From: an uncultured Desulfobacterales bacterium
Lineage (GTDB): Bacteria; Desulfobacterota; Desulfobacteria; Desulfobacterales; JAHEIW01
Direction of reading: 5' to 3'
DNA: 64,000 bases
NCBI GenBank assembly: GCA_947259495.1
Contig: CAMYLV010000004.1
Coordinates: 1 to 64,000, forward strand
In this document: positions 27,591-36,741 of the stretch, in pieces
Position numbering within the stretch: position 1 is the first letter of the stretch
Layout: every line of letters starts with the position of its first letter
Made by a program: the position numbers and the translations under genes
Notes under the pieces: model-generated
Told to the model about the DNA's origin: nothing
What the model saw: the letters and a program-made list of their open reading frames with translations, nothing else
The model's database searches: none

Positions 27591-29237
27591 ATGAATAGAA
27601 GAGATGATTACAAGAAATCAGCAGATCGCTATTTTGACTTTTTGTCCCGGCGCTTTCCGGTGATGTGCGCCAGCGATGAATTTGACTTTCTCCCCAGATC
27701 GGAAAATGCCGCCAGACATTATGACAAACTGGATAGATTCGAATCCAACACAATTGAAGAATCCATCGATAAATTAAAAAGCTTTCAAAAACAATTCAAG
27801 GCGGCCAATGATGAAGAGGGGGATCTCGAGCGTTTCATCGATCTCAAATTGCTGCAGGCCAATGCAGCCGGCATCTTAATCGAGCTGGATACCAAACGCT
27901 CCTGGCAGTATAATCCGTTGTTGTATTTGAAAATTTGTTTTATCGGTCTGGACCATGCCTTGAACAAACCTGCCAAAGACTCCCAGGAAGTCCGGGAAAG
28001 GACACTGGCGCGACTTTCTTGCATACCGGATATACTCAAGAATGGAATGGATAATATCCGATCTGTGCCCGAAACCTATTATCAGGCATCGTTACGGATG
28101 ACGCAAGATAGCAAGATTTACCTGGATGAAATCAGCAAGCTATTATCAAAGCAGACCTCCGAGCATCAGGATGCGGCTCTCAAACTTATCAATAATGCCA
28201 AGGCTTCCCTTGAAAAATTTCGTCAGTTTTTAACTTCCAATTCCCCCGAGCCCGACCGGCAATTCGCTGTTTCCACTTTAGAGACTTCTTTAGGAGATCA
28301 TTTTTTGTCGGCTCATTCAGCGGATGAAATATTTGCCATCGCCAGGGAAGAATGGCAGGCGATTTTAGAACAGCTGCAACAACTGCAATCCCAGATAGAT
28401 GCGAATAAAACCTGGGAACAGCTCTATCATGCCTTTACGCCTTATCAAGTTGCGGAAACGGAAATCGTTGCCCTTTATAAAGATGAGATTCATCGGTTGC
28501 GGGCATTTTTCAGCCAAAACGGTTTTAGTGAAGAACTCCTGAGTTCACCGCTTGAGATTATATACACACCCACCTATCTTAAATCCGTGAGGAGTTCGGC
28601 TTCTTTTGCAGCCGCATTTAGCGGTGATCCACAGGAAAAGAGTTATTTTTATATTTCGACGCATTTTCCACAGCATAACAACAAAGAAACCGACCATCAT
28701 CTGCACAGACGTTTGAATCGTGAATATAAAATGCTGACTGCGCATGAGACAATCCCCGGGCATCATTTCCTGGATTCATTCCGCCGCAAGCTTAACAGTC
28801 CGATTCGCCGGCAAATCGAGTCGCCACTTTTCTATGAGGGCTGGGCGTCCTACGCCGAGTCCATGTTGATTGATTACGGTTACCTGTCTGACCCCCTGGA
28901 ATCGCTGGTGAGTCTCAAGCGAGAATTATGGCGTTCGGCGCGCTGTCAAATAGATGTGGGACTCACAATCGGAAAACTTTCTGAACATGCGGCCTTGGAT
29001 TTGTTAACAACATGCGGATTTGCTTCAGCTGAAGCATCAAGGCAACTGGATCGTTTTCGCTTAAATCCCGGATATCAGTTATGCTATGGTTACGGCAGTC
29101 ATGAATTTAAGCAATTGAAGAAAAAATACGGCCATCTGTCAGAAAGTAAAGAATTTTACGAATTTCTTTTAGCGGGTGGGGAATTACCGTTTTATTTAAT
29201 TGAGCGGCGATTCGAAAAACTACATCAAAAGGAATAG
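27591..29237 (+). CDS. DUF885-family zinc metallopeptidase-like protein
   Basis: The 548-residue protein carries the DUF885 zinc signature HETIPGHHFLDSFRR and, some 25 residues later, EGWASYAESM with the third ligand. The N-terminal two thirds is mostly helical, as usual for this family, which resembles M32/M3-like peptidases. No signal peptide is visible, so it is cytoplasmic. The ATG at 27591 is preferred over a TTG three codons earlier. The stop TAG is directly followed by the ATG of the ATP-grasp shell gene, so the two proteins are made together. Confidence 0.88.
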   Translation: MNRRDDYKKSADRYFDFLSRRFPVMCASDEFDFLPRSENAARHYDKLDRFESNTIEESIDKLKSFQKQFKAANDEEGDLERFIDLKLLQANAAGILIELDTKRSWQYNPLLYLKICFIGLDHALNKPAKDSQEVRERTLARLSCIPDILKNGMDNIRSVPETYYQASLRMTQDSKIYLDEISKLLSKQTSEHQDAALKLINNAKASLEKFRQFLTSNSPEPDRQFAVSTLETSLGDHFLSAHSADEIFAIAREEWQAILEQLQQLQSQIDANKTWEQLYHAFTPYQVAETEIVALYKDEIHRLRAFFSQNGFSEELLSSPLEIIYTPTYLKSVRSSASFAAAFSGDPQEKSYFYISTHFPQHNNKETDHHLHRRLNREYKMLTAHETIPGHHFLDSFRRKLNSPIRRQIESPLFYEGWASYAESMLIDYGYLSDPLESLVSLKRELWRSARCQIDVGLTIGKLSEHAALDLLTTCGFASAEASRQLDRFRLNPGYQLCYGYGSHEFKQLKKKYGHLSESKEFYEFLLAGGELPFYLIERRFEKLHQKE

Positions 29238-29903
29238 ATGTTGGACTATTTTGAAGGCTACCATTCAGAGTGGAATCTGATCAGTCCGCGTGGCTGGGAT
29301 TATCAGTGCGTCACTCAAATCATTGGCCGTGCTGTCTGGTTGAAATTGAACGCCATTCGTCCCTGCGAGGTGCAGTTGGACTTTAATGAGCCCCTGTTTT
29401 ATCCCGTAAATAGCTTTGCGAACATACTGGTCGAGGCCCATCGGTTTCGCGAAGGGCGCAACCCCGGCTTGATTGCCATTGTTGTCGATAAGGAGACACT
29501 GCAAGATGTGATTGAGAACCGAAATTTGGCCAGCTGTTTGAATGATATGGATGGTATCAACAGCGAATTAATGGCGCCTGAGGAACTCGAAATCAAAAAT
29601 GGCCGAATTTGCCGGCAGAACAAACTGAGCATTAGAAGTCATTTTACGTATGTGCTGGGCCCCATAAAAATTGCTATCAGACCCAGAATAATCAAATTCA
29701 TCCAGATCGAAGCCTTGAAGAATTACGGGGTTAAATTATGGTTGGATTGCCTGACCCTTGAAAAACTGTGGTTGGCAGGCGAGTTAGCGGATTTGATTGA
29801 ACTTGAAGGTGAAGAGCTTGAGATTGCACATCTGCAACCATGGAGCGGAACTCACGCAATCATCGCTTCAGATGGATTGTTCAGCTTTGGTGCACATCTG
29901 TGA
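29238..29903 (+). CDS. 'Shell' paralogue of the ATP-grasp protein, lacking the ATP-grasp core
   Basis: The 221 residues match both ends of the 465-residue protein at 13512-14909: residues 1-129 align with its 1-127 (GYHSEWNLISPRGWDYQ against GYHGEFNMGSPGGWEYQ) and 136-221 with its 376-460 (FTYVLGPIKIAIRPRI; ASDGLFSFGAHL). The whole ATP-grasp core of about 245 residues is absent, yet the frame is clean and the start is fused to the upstream peptidase stop (TAGATG). So it is probably a functional core-less protein rather than a fresh deletion. I cannot name the shell domain. Confidence 0.75.
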   Translation: MLDYFEGYHSEWNLISPRGWDYQCVTQIIGRAVWLKLNAIRPCEVQLDFNEPLFYPVNSFANILVEAHRFREGRNPGLIAIVVDKETLQDVIENRNLASCLNDMDGINSELMAPEELEIKNGRICRQNKLSIRSHFTYVLGPIKIAIRPRIIKFIQIEALKNYGVKLWLDCLTLEKLWLAGELADLIELEGEELEIAHLQPWSGTHAIIASDGLFSFGAHL

Positions 29904-30135
29904 TCTTATGTGAAAAAATTTAATATCTTCAGAGGAAGTGCCTTTGCGTGAGATCGATATCTGCCTGGTTTCAACGCCACTGGCATTTTCGACCGGGTTG
30001 CTCGGACAAGACCCATGTGTTAATTGTGATTGAGATTAATAATTTGCGGTTTTTATCCAGATTAAAAATTATCCCAATCGTTTTCTTAAAAGCAATTGTG
30101 GAATGCGTATATCCGATTAAAAACATCGATACGCA

Positions 30136-30672
30136 TTATTCCGGAATTAATACCAGATCCAGTTTCCCCTTTTTTGAACCCGCTTCAGGATAATGCTGGG
30201 TGATCAGCGTATTGAAACCATTGGCGGTCACGCGCATATGAATATGCGGTGGCCGTCTCATGTAAGAAGGGGGAACGTGGCTTTCAAATCGGTATTGGCC
30301 CGATTCATCTGATGTTACCGTCGCCCGGTAATCATCTTTGTAATCACCATCTTGACCCGCCATCCATAATTCAATACGCACCTGCGGGATCGGCGAGCAA
30401 TCCTTTGTGGACATAACCATACCACTTAATTCATATCCTTTGCCCACACTGTTTCGCAAAGGTGCCTTGGATTTATAAAAAGGGCCCAAGGCATCCGGTG
30501 GCGTGGGGGGGCATCCGATACTGTTTTCTTTTAGTTGTGCAACCATATACGAATTCTCTGCTAAAATCGTATTTGAGGATAAAACCAGAGAAAATAAAAA
30601 TAAAAAAAATATAATGTGATATTTCTTTTGAGCCGATTTGTATCGACCGTGTACGATTGATTGTTTTTTCAT
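30136..30672 (-). CDS. Exported intradiol ring-cleavage dioxygenase-like protein
   Basis: The 178-residue product starts with a signal peptide (KKYHIIFFLFLFSLVLSSNTILA) and then the dioxygenase beta-sandwich: DALGPFYKSKAP, VRIELWMAGQDGDYKDDYRA, TSDESGQYRFES and RRPPHIHMRV. The Tyr, Tyr, His, His Fe(III) ligand pattern is present (Tyr in DDYRA and GQYRFES, the two His of PHIHM). Known members open catechol-type rings with O2; extracellular forms act on lignin-like or protein-bound phenols. O2 use would be odd in a strict anaerobe. Start at 30672 is chosen for the signal peptide; an upstream ATG at 30711 is possible. Confidence 0.82.
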   Translation of the reverse strand: MKKQSIVHGRYKSAQKKYHIIFFLFLFSLVLSSNTILAENSYMVAQLKENSIGCPPTPPDALGPFYKSKAPLRNSVGKGYELSGMVMSTKDCSPIPQVRIELWMAGQDGDYKDDYRATVTSDESGQYRFESHVPPSYMRRPPHIHMRVTANGFNTLITQHYPEAGSKKGKLDLVLIPE

Positions 30673-30753
30673 TTTCTCATCCACAGCGCTCCTCAACAGC
30701 GTGCAATTCATTATTTACCAACCCATGTAATTATAAGTCCTTTAAATTATGAT

Positions 30754-33700
30754 TCAATTGATTTCCGACTGGTATTCTTCCAGAGGCAAAGACAGGGGGG
30801 AATTATCCAAAACCGGATGATTGACATCCGGCATCGCACCGTACAGGTAGCGAATGGACGCTTGTTCGGCAATCGGGTGCGCCGTGACAATTCTAATGGT
30901 CTGAGCATCATGGCGATAAACTTCTTGAATGGGCACCCGCTCTCCATTTGCGATGATTTCCCATCCGCTAATCCCGGAAGCCGGTTTAAAATCATTGCCG
31001 CCGGCGTGTTGGATTTTAATTTCAACAGTGCGGTCGTCGAGTTGCCGGTTATGGACGACTTGCGGGCCCCGGTGGTATTGTTCCTTGCCCAGCACATAAA
31101 GGGCTGTTTGCGCCACTCTGTTGCCCATAGAAGTGTATGCTTTTGGCTTGAGGTGCTGTCTGCCGTGATTTTTAAGATCAAGGGTGGCGGCCGCCAGGTA
31201 GCAGTCGACAACGTTTTCGACAACCTGTTTTTGCGCATTGCGGATGTCCTGGTGGGGCTTGTCTATGCCGCCGGGGCGCTTGATCATCATAACCACCAGG
31301 AACGGCAATTGCTCACGCTCCGAGCCGTTGGCAAGGTCGATTCTCACTTGATTTTCAATGAAATGTGCCAAAGAAACGGCATACTCATTTTCGGTGACTG
31401 TACCCCGGGCAGCATCTGCCTCGCCATGAATCCAGACGACGAACTCCACCGCGCCGCCGGCAGCTGATACGCCGCTAACAAAACGAGTGTAGATCGAACC
31501 CGGCGCTGTGTCCGCCCAGTAGCCCGTGCCCCAGTCGGCTTCTTTTCTCAATCCCGAGCCATTCACGGCATAATCCAGCAGACCGACCGGGATGCCAATT
31601 CGTTCGATTATCCGGTTGCCAAAAGCGATGGCAGCATTACCCGTTGTGCCCAATCCTGACCAGCCCCTGTCGCTGAATTTACGCAAGAGCGAATGGGCCC
31701 TTAAATCGTCCCCGGTGTAAAACCATTCTTTCATGTTCGACTGCCCCAGACAGGCGATTAGCATCCCCACACCCCATCGGTGTTTACCGTTGTCGGAGAC
31801 GGTGTGATCGCTATGGCTGCGGACCTGGATATTATACCACCCTCCCTGGGGGACCTGGCTCAGCTGACCCACAAAAATTCCGTTTCCCGGAGAAGGATCG
31901 ATAACGGTCCAGGGTACGATTTCCACCGTTGTACCATTCCGGACGACCCGGGCCTCGATGGCCTCAATTGGTCCGCTGTAAGTACCGGAAATGACGATAT
32001 CGGCACCGTTTCCCTGACGCTGAAAAATGCGTCCGTCTGCAAAATCGGTTAATGTGATAGCCGGCAAAGCCGGTATCGGTGTCGCTACGATGCTTGAGAC
32101 CTGGGTCTGGACTTTTTGATTAGCAGCCCTATTTTTTGAATTTTCGATTTTTCTTTCGGATCCGCTAGCGGATGTCTGGGCTATGGTGCTCGTGGGGTCA
32201 TCTTTTTCAAGCTGCATTTTTTTATCGACAGCATTTTTTGATTTTTCGATTTTGCTTTTGGGTGCGGTGGGGACCGCTTTCGCCATTGATGTTGCAGGGA
32301 CGTTCTTTTTATACTGGATTTCTTGATTGGCGAAGACTTCGTCAAATGCCGCTTTTAGGGCACTAACGGGCGCATCTGGTTGAGAAGTTTCACCGGAATC
32401 CTGCAAAGCCACCTTCGATCCTGATAATTTAGGAGCGGAATCCGCCGCGGTTGCAACGGCCTCTGAATCCAGTTTCGTCAAGGCGATGTTTCTATCGGAT
32501 AGCCATTTGGCAAGAACGTTTTTTAACTGCCGGGGTTCGGTGGTCTCACGCAGCTCAGCAAATGTCAGTATCTCTGCCGACTGCAACATCAGCACACCGG
32601 CTTTGCTGCCAGGATTGACGCTCAATGATACCGTCGTCTGGAAGGGCAGCGGCAGATACAGCGCTGTGATGCCCGACCGGAGCGCTTTGCGCGTGACAAG
32701 GGGCGGCTCGGTTTCGAATTTAACCGTCATGATGTCAGTATGAGGTGCTTTGACGGTGAGCTTCAATACCCGGAAAACTTGACTCTCCGATCCCGGGATG
32801 GACATGAGGGCCAGGCGGGATGAATTGCCGACCGATTTTATCTTTAGGATTTCAGCCTGGTTGTTGAGTGAAACGTTTGCCTGCGGCACAAAAGCCCGAA
32901 GATCGATCGGATACCGTGACGGGATGAGGACTTCGGCCTCAAAGGTTGCCAATATCTTGTCAACGTCAAGACGCAGCATTGCCAGTTCGGATTCGGCCCT
33001 TTCGAGCAAAATAATATCGGCAGCTTGCCAATCTTCGCCGTGTTGCCTTGATGGAACACTCTCGGCCTCGATGACTTCGAGCCGGCTGAACATCCGTGAC
33101 AGATAGGGGGTCAGATTTTTTAAATAACCGTCGCCGTAGACAACAGCATCAGAACGATCAGGGGGTCCTGAGGACGTCAACTGCCTTATCGTCAGATTCT
33201 CAATTTCGGTTCGTAAACCCAGCATGCGTCTGGCAAGATCGCCCTGGCTGATGGGATCCTTTTGCGGGTTGTCAAAAACCTGATTTTGATCGGGGTCTTC
33301 AATGATCTGCGTTAGGATGGCCTCGGCCGCAAGCCTGGCGCCCCGGGCGTTCCAATACGTACTGGTGGGGTTGTAGAGCAACGCATGGCTGCGTTTGGCA
33401 TTCTGCAGCCGTTTCTCAAGTCTAACAAAGCCTTTTAACGGATAGCGTTCAAGGACTTCCAGAAGCAGATCGTAGTGGCTGAGATGGCATGATTTGCCAG
33501 AGGGGACAAACCCCAGAAACTCAGGATAAATGGTGGATTTGTTCGGTGCAACCGTAAAAATAAATTGGCGACCCGAAGCCGCGATCATCCGTTCAACAGC
33601 GTGAAGCTCCAAAATCAGCTGTTCAATAACCGGTGAGTCATCGCAGGCCTCCTTCCGATAGTCTTTGATGGATGCCCTGCTATAGAGCCAACCCTGATTG

Positions 33701-33972
33701 CCGACATGCACCGCAGCAGTGTCGGTCATGCCGAACAGTCGGTAGTTCAGCCATCTTTTGGCAAAGACTAGCGGGCTTCGCAAGGAAAAGCTGTCATTTA
33801 AATACTGGTCAAAAGAGCGATAATAGTCGTTGTTGAGCAACACCCGGGCATCGAACCGGGGCGGTTTGAGGCCGATGCGCTCCACATTGATGCCGAAATC
33901 CAGCCGGATTAGCCAGACTGCGGCAGGTGATAGCAAAATTAAGATAAATATGATTGAAAAAATCTTTCTCAT
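30754..33972 (-). CDS. AlgX/AlgJ-like domain (catalytic residues lost) fused to sialate O-acetylesterase (SASA) domain
   Basis: This 1072-residue membrane-anchored protein has an N-terminal helix, an AlgX-like SGNH domain (about 30-350), a long low-complexity linker rich in Ser, Ala, Lys and Pro (about 480-640), and a C-terminal SASA esterase domain (about 700-1072). In the AlgX part, the usual DxHWN reads STYWN (204-208) and the GDS motif reads GDG (280-282), so nucleophile and Asp/His pair are gone. The SASA part keeps GQSNM, HGEAD and a QHLK motif. It begins five bases after the MBOAT stop, so the two form an O-acetylation/deacetylation unit for an exported polysaccharide. Confidence 0.82.
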   Translation of the reverse strand: MRKIFSIIFILILLSPAAVWLIRLDFGINVERIGLKPPRFDARVLLNNDYYRSFDQYLNDSFSLRSPLVFAKRWLNYRLFGMTDTAAVHVGNQGWLYSRASIKDYRKEACDDSPVIEQLILELHAVERMIAASGRQFIFTVAPNKSTIYPEFLGFVPSGKSCHLSHYDLLLEVLERYPLKGFVRLEKRLQNAKRSHALLYNPTSTYWNARGARLAAEAILTQIIEDPDQNQVFDNPQKDPISQGDLARRMLGLRTEIENLTIRQLTSSGPPDRSDAVVYGDGYLKNLTPYLSRMFSRLEVIEAESVPSRQHGEDWQAADIILLERAESELAMLRLDVDKILATFEAEVLIPSRYPIDLRAFVPQANVSLNNQAEILKIKSVGNSSRLALMSIPGSESQVFRVLKLTVKAPHTDIMTVKFETEPPLVTRKALRSGITALYLPLPFQTTVSLSVNPGSKAGVLMLQSAEILTFAELRETTEPRQLKNVLAKWLSDRNIALTKLDSEAVATAADSAPKLSGSKVALQDSGETSQPDAPVSALKAAFDEVFANQEIQYKKNVPATSMAKAVPTAPKSKIEKSKNAVDKKMQLEKDDPTSTIAQTSASGSERKIENSKNRAANQKVQTQVSSIVATPIPALPAITLTDFADGRIFQRQGNGADIVISGTYSGPIEAIEARVVRNGTTVEIVPWTVIDPSPGNGIFVGQLSQVPQGGWYNIQVRSHSDHTVSDNGKHRWGVGMLIACLGQSNMKEWFYTGDDLRAHSLLRKFSDRGWSGLGTTGNAAIAFGNRIIERIGIPVGLLDYAVNGSGLRKEADWGTGYWADTAPGSIYTRFVSGVSAAGGAVEFVVWIHGEADAARGTVTENEYAVSLAHFIENQVRIDLANGSEREQLPFLVVMMIKRPGGIDKPHQDIRNAQKQVVENVVDCYLAAATLDLKNHGRQHLKPKAYTSMGNRVAQTALYVLGKEQYHRGPQVVHNRQLDDRTVEIKIQHAGGNDFKPASGISGWEIIANGERVPIQEVYRHDAQTIRIVTAHPIAEQASIRYLYGAMPDVNHPVLDNSPLSLPLEEYQSEIN

Positions 33973-33979
33973 AGTGCGA

Positions 33980-35407
33980 TTAAAACCGGTAGTAAATAAA
34001 CGGGCTGCTGGCTCCGCCGACAATCAGCGCTGCACAATACGGGAGCAGCAGCAGGATCATTAGGACCCCCACAACGACCGGAATCGGATCTTTTCTTTCC
34101 ATAATTAATTTGATGAGAGAAACATCGGCGGGCAGAAAAAATACCGGCAGCGCTGCCATCACGAATAAAATGTTGCGATAGTTCAATGCGCGACTGAGTT
34201 CGTAGGAAAGGGGCAAATCGCTGACGGAGAACATTGCTGTGAGAAATCCGACCGCCTGGGATATGTTTTCAGACCGAAACAGCACCCATCCGACTATGAT
34301 AATTAAAAGCGTTACACAGCGGCGTATAATTTTATATTTTTCGCGTGATACATCACGCAGACCGCTGATACGTTCGATAACCAGAAATAGACCGTGATAA
34401 ACTCCCCAGATTAAAAAAGTCCAGTTAGCACCATGCCAGAGGCCGCACAGCACGCAAACGATCGCCATATTCCAGCAGGTTCGGATTGTTCCCCGACGGT
34501 TGCCGCCAAGGGGAATATACAGGTAGTCTTTGAACCAGCGACTGAGGGTAATGTGCCAGCGTCGCCAAAAATCGGTGATGCTAACGGCAGAATAGGGGCG
34601 CTTGAAATTTTCGGGAAAGGAAAAGCCAAACAGCATGCCCAGACCAATGGCCATATCCGAATAGGCCGAAAAGTCAAAATAAATCTGGAGGGTATATCCC
34701 ATCGCCCCCAGCCAGGCGACTTTCGTATCCAGTAGCTCCGGTTTGAGGCCGAAAACCACATCCGTAATGTGGGCGCAGGAATTGGCGATGATCACTTTTT
34801 TGGCCAGCCCCCAGCAAAATCGGACGATTCCGTTGTAGAAATCTTCCCATGACTCCCGGCGCCCCTTGAGCTGACTTCTGATGTAGCTGAAACGGACGAT
34901 CGGTCCGGCGATTAACTGCGGAAACATGGCGATGTAGAGGGCAAAGTCGACAATGTTATCAAGTGCAGGACTTTTTCCCCGATAAACATCGATAATGTAA
35001 CTGATCTTTTGGAAGGTAAAAAATGAAATTCCTATGGGGAGGACGACCGTTTGCAACTCGATCGGGGAAAGTTGCCACCCCAGAAAGACGCTGTTGAGCT
35101 CGCTCACAAAAAAATTGGCATATTTAAAATAGGCCAGCAGCCCTAAATTCAGCAGCAGCGAAATACTCAGCCACAGCCGCTTGCGCTTGACCCGGCGGTT
35201 GATCAGACGTCCGAGCACATAGTCTGCCAGTGTGGACAGGATAAGGATCAGCAGAAAGCCGGCGGCACCGTACAGGTAAAACAGGTAGCTGAAACATAGA
35301 AGGACGGTGTTGCGCAGTCGTCTATGGGCAAATAGCTGCTGCCCGAAATAGCAGATGATGACTGCCGGCAGGAAACCGAAAAGAAAAATTGTGCTTGAAA
35401 ATACCAT
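33980..35407 (-). CDS. MBOAT-family O-acyltransferase (AlgI-like)
   Basis: The 475-residue, multi-helix membrane protein has MBOAT signatures: FSYLFYLYGA, LPIGISFFTFQKISYIIDVYRG, ADMAIGLG-like SDMAIGLGMLFGF, FWRRWHITLSRWFKDYLYIPLGGNR and the catalytic His in LCGLWHGANW. AlgI-type members pass acetyl groups across the inner membrane to periplasmic acetyltransferases of the AlgX/AlgJ class. Its partner here follows five bases downstream but its AlgX domain lacks the catalytic residues, so acetyl transfer may be done by another protein. Confidence 0.93.
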   Translation of the reverse strand: MVFSSTIFLFGFLPAVIICYFGQQLFAHRRLRNTVLLCFSYLFYLYGAAGFLLILILSTLADYVLGRLINRRVKRKRLWLSISLLLNLGLLAYFKYANFFVSELNSVFLGWQLSPIELQTVVLPIGISFFTFQKISYIIDVYRGKSPALDNIVDFALYIAMFPQLIAGPIVRFSYIRSQLKGRRESWEDFYNGIVRFCWGLAKKVIIANSCAHITDVVFGLKPELLDTKVAWLGAMGYTLQIYFDFSAYSDMAIGLGMLFGFSFPENFKRPYSAVSITDFWRRWHITLSRWFKDYLYIPLGGNRRGTIRTCWNMAIVCVLCGLWHGANWTFLIWGVYHGLFLVIERISGLRDVSREKYKIIRRCVTLLIIIVGWVLFRSENISQAVGFLTAMFSVSDLPLSYELSRALNYRNILFVMAALPVFFLPADVSLIKLIMERKDPIPVVVGVLMILLLLPYCAALIVGGASSPFIYYRF

Positions 35408-35754
35408 ATAAAACCGTATTGAACTTCTCGCGAACCGTCAGGCGATAGGTCATAGAGTTTGCCAAACGCGATTGCTGGCTGTCAATCACGCAACGCAAGC
35501 AGCCCATTCATTTGCAATTGAGCCGGCTGAAATTTATACCGTTTTCCATAATAATGTTCCGGAATACGAAAATGCGGCATAAGGGGTTGTAGAAGTTTAG
35601 CTGAATCTAGTATAGATTCTATCCTAATTTGACCACAGAATCAAAATTGTTCAGACAAGTTCGGGGAATTTTTTAATGCGGTGCTGTTCGGTAGGTGCGA
35701 TCGCATATGTGAATCCGTGTTAAACCATGCGATGGAAACTCTTTGTTCATATGG
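35408..35754. other. Intergenic region carrying one copy of a dispersed palindromic repeat
   Basis: No gene. It holds the repeat copy listed separately (35536-35600), located about 130 bases upstream of the MBOAT start, plus AT-rich sequence. No promoter stands out. Confidence 0.4.
35536..35600 (+). repeat. Dispersed repeat family A, copy 1 (partial)
   Basis: Contains the family words CCGTTTTCCATAATAATGTT, CGGAATACGAAAATGCGG and CATAAGGGGTTGTAGAA, shared with copies near 51.4 and 61.25 kb. This copy lacks the second half (the poly-A/poly-T palindrome) present in the others. Confidence 0.7.
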
Positions 35755-36696
35755 TCAAGCCGGATTCAGCGCAAAAACATGCTCTTTGCCCTTGCGGCCT
35801 TTGATGGGGATGGTCCCGAGATCTTGAAGTGCAAAGTCGTTGCGAACCAGATCTGCCGTTTGGGAGCAAATAATTATTTTATCAGACAGATCTTTGTTCG
35901 CAATCCCGGATAAACGGAATGCCAGATTGGTGCAATCGCCGACCAGAGCCAGATCAGCCGCCCGTGAACCATAGTGCGACAGGGTCACCTTGCCGGTTGT
36001 GATACCCCATCCCATCTCTAAATTAGCGGTAGCGCTATTTTTGCCGGATAATGTGGTGCGTATTTCGTTGATTGCCAGAGTCTGCTGGATAGCAGCCTGA
36101 CAGGCCAAAACAGCTCGCTGGCGCATCGGTTCGACATGATGGTCCCAAAAGGCATAAACGGCGTCACCGGCGTAATCCTTGATGGTGCCTTTACAATCAA
36201 AGACAATGCTACTGAAGGCATCAAATATTTCCTTCATGAGGGCATAGACATCCGCTGAAGCATGGGCCTGGGAGAAAGTAGAGAATTCTCTGACATCAGC
36301 GACAACGTTGGTGACCACAACCTCGGTGGGCGTTACCATTGTACCGTCAGTCAATATTGCCTTTTCCTGTGTAACGGTATCACCTGACAGGGCAGATACT
36401 TTAATCGAGACCCCGCCAACACTGATGACATCTTCATCTGCCAGATCACTGGATGCGCCCGCGGCCAGGCGTATGCCGTTGACCCAGGTTCCATTTTTAC
36501 TCATATCCTTGATTTTAAGTGATTTTGCACGGCGGCTGATTACCGCATGGTCTCTGGATACCTGAGCGTTGCACACCAAAATTCTTTTTTGGCGGTCGAT
36601 ACCTTTACAGCTTCGTCCGATAAAGATCTTATCGACGATTTCTAAACGTTGGACCTCTTGGTTTTCGTCAAGCCATTCTAAATACGGATTTGACAT
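35755..36696 (-). CDS. FHA domain - class III adenylate/guanylate cyclase
   Basis: The 313-residue cytoplasmic protein has an N-terminal FHA phosphothreonine-binding domain (about 10-90: FIGRSCKG, VSRDHAVIS, MSKNGTWVNGIRL) and a class III nucleotide cyclase domain (about 125-310) with the metal Asp in VVADVREFS, KDYAGDAVYAFWD and LVGDCTNLAFRLSG. It is the last gene of a minus-strand set with PP2C phosphatase and Ser/Thr kinase; the FHA domain would let the kinase recruit or control cyclase output. Transducer residues cannot be assigned with confidence, so cAMP versus cGMP is open. Confidence 0.9.
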   Translation of the reverse strand: MSNPYLEWLDENQEVQRLEIVDKIFIGRSCKGIDRQKRILVCNAQVSRDHAVISRRAKSLKIKDMSKNGTWVNGIRLAAGASSDLADEDVISVGGVSIKVSALSGDTVTQEKAILTDGTMVTPTEVVVTNVVADVREFSTFSQAHASADVYALMKEIFDAFSSIVFDCKGTIKDYAGDAVYAFWDHHVEPMRQRAVLACQAAIQQTLAINEIRTTLSGKNSATANLEMGWGITTGKVTLSHYGSRAADLALVGDCTNLAFRLSGIANKDLSDKIIICSQTADLVRNDFALQDLGTIPIKGRKGKEHVFALNPA

Positions 36697-36741
36697 GATT
36701 TGACCTACATGGCTTTAATTTTGGGACAACTTCAAAAGAAA

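Noticed and set aside
29948-30193. 81-codon plus-strand frame
   Set aside because: Overlaps the end of the minus-strand dioxygenase gene and has no ribosome site or motif.
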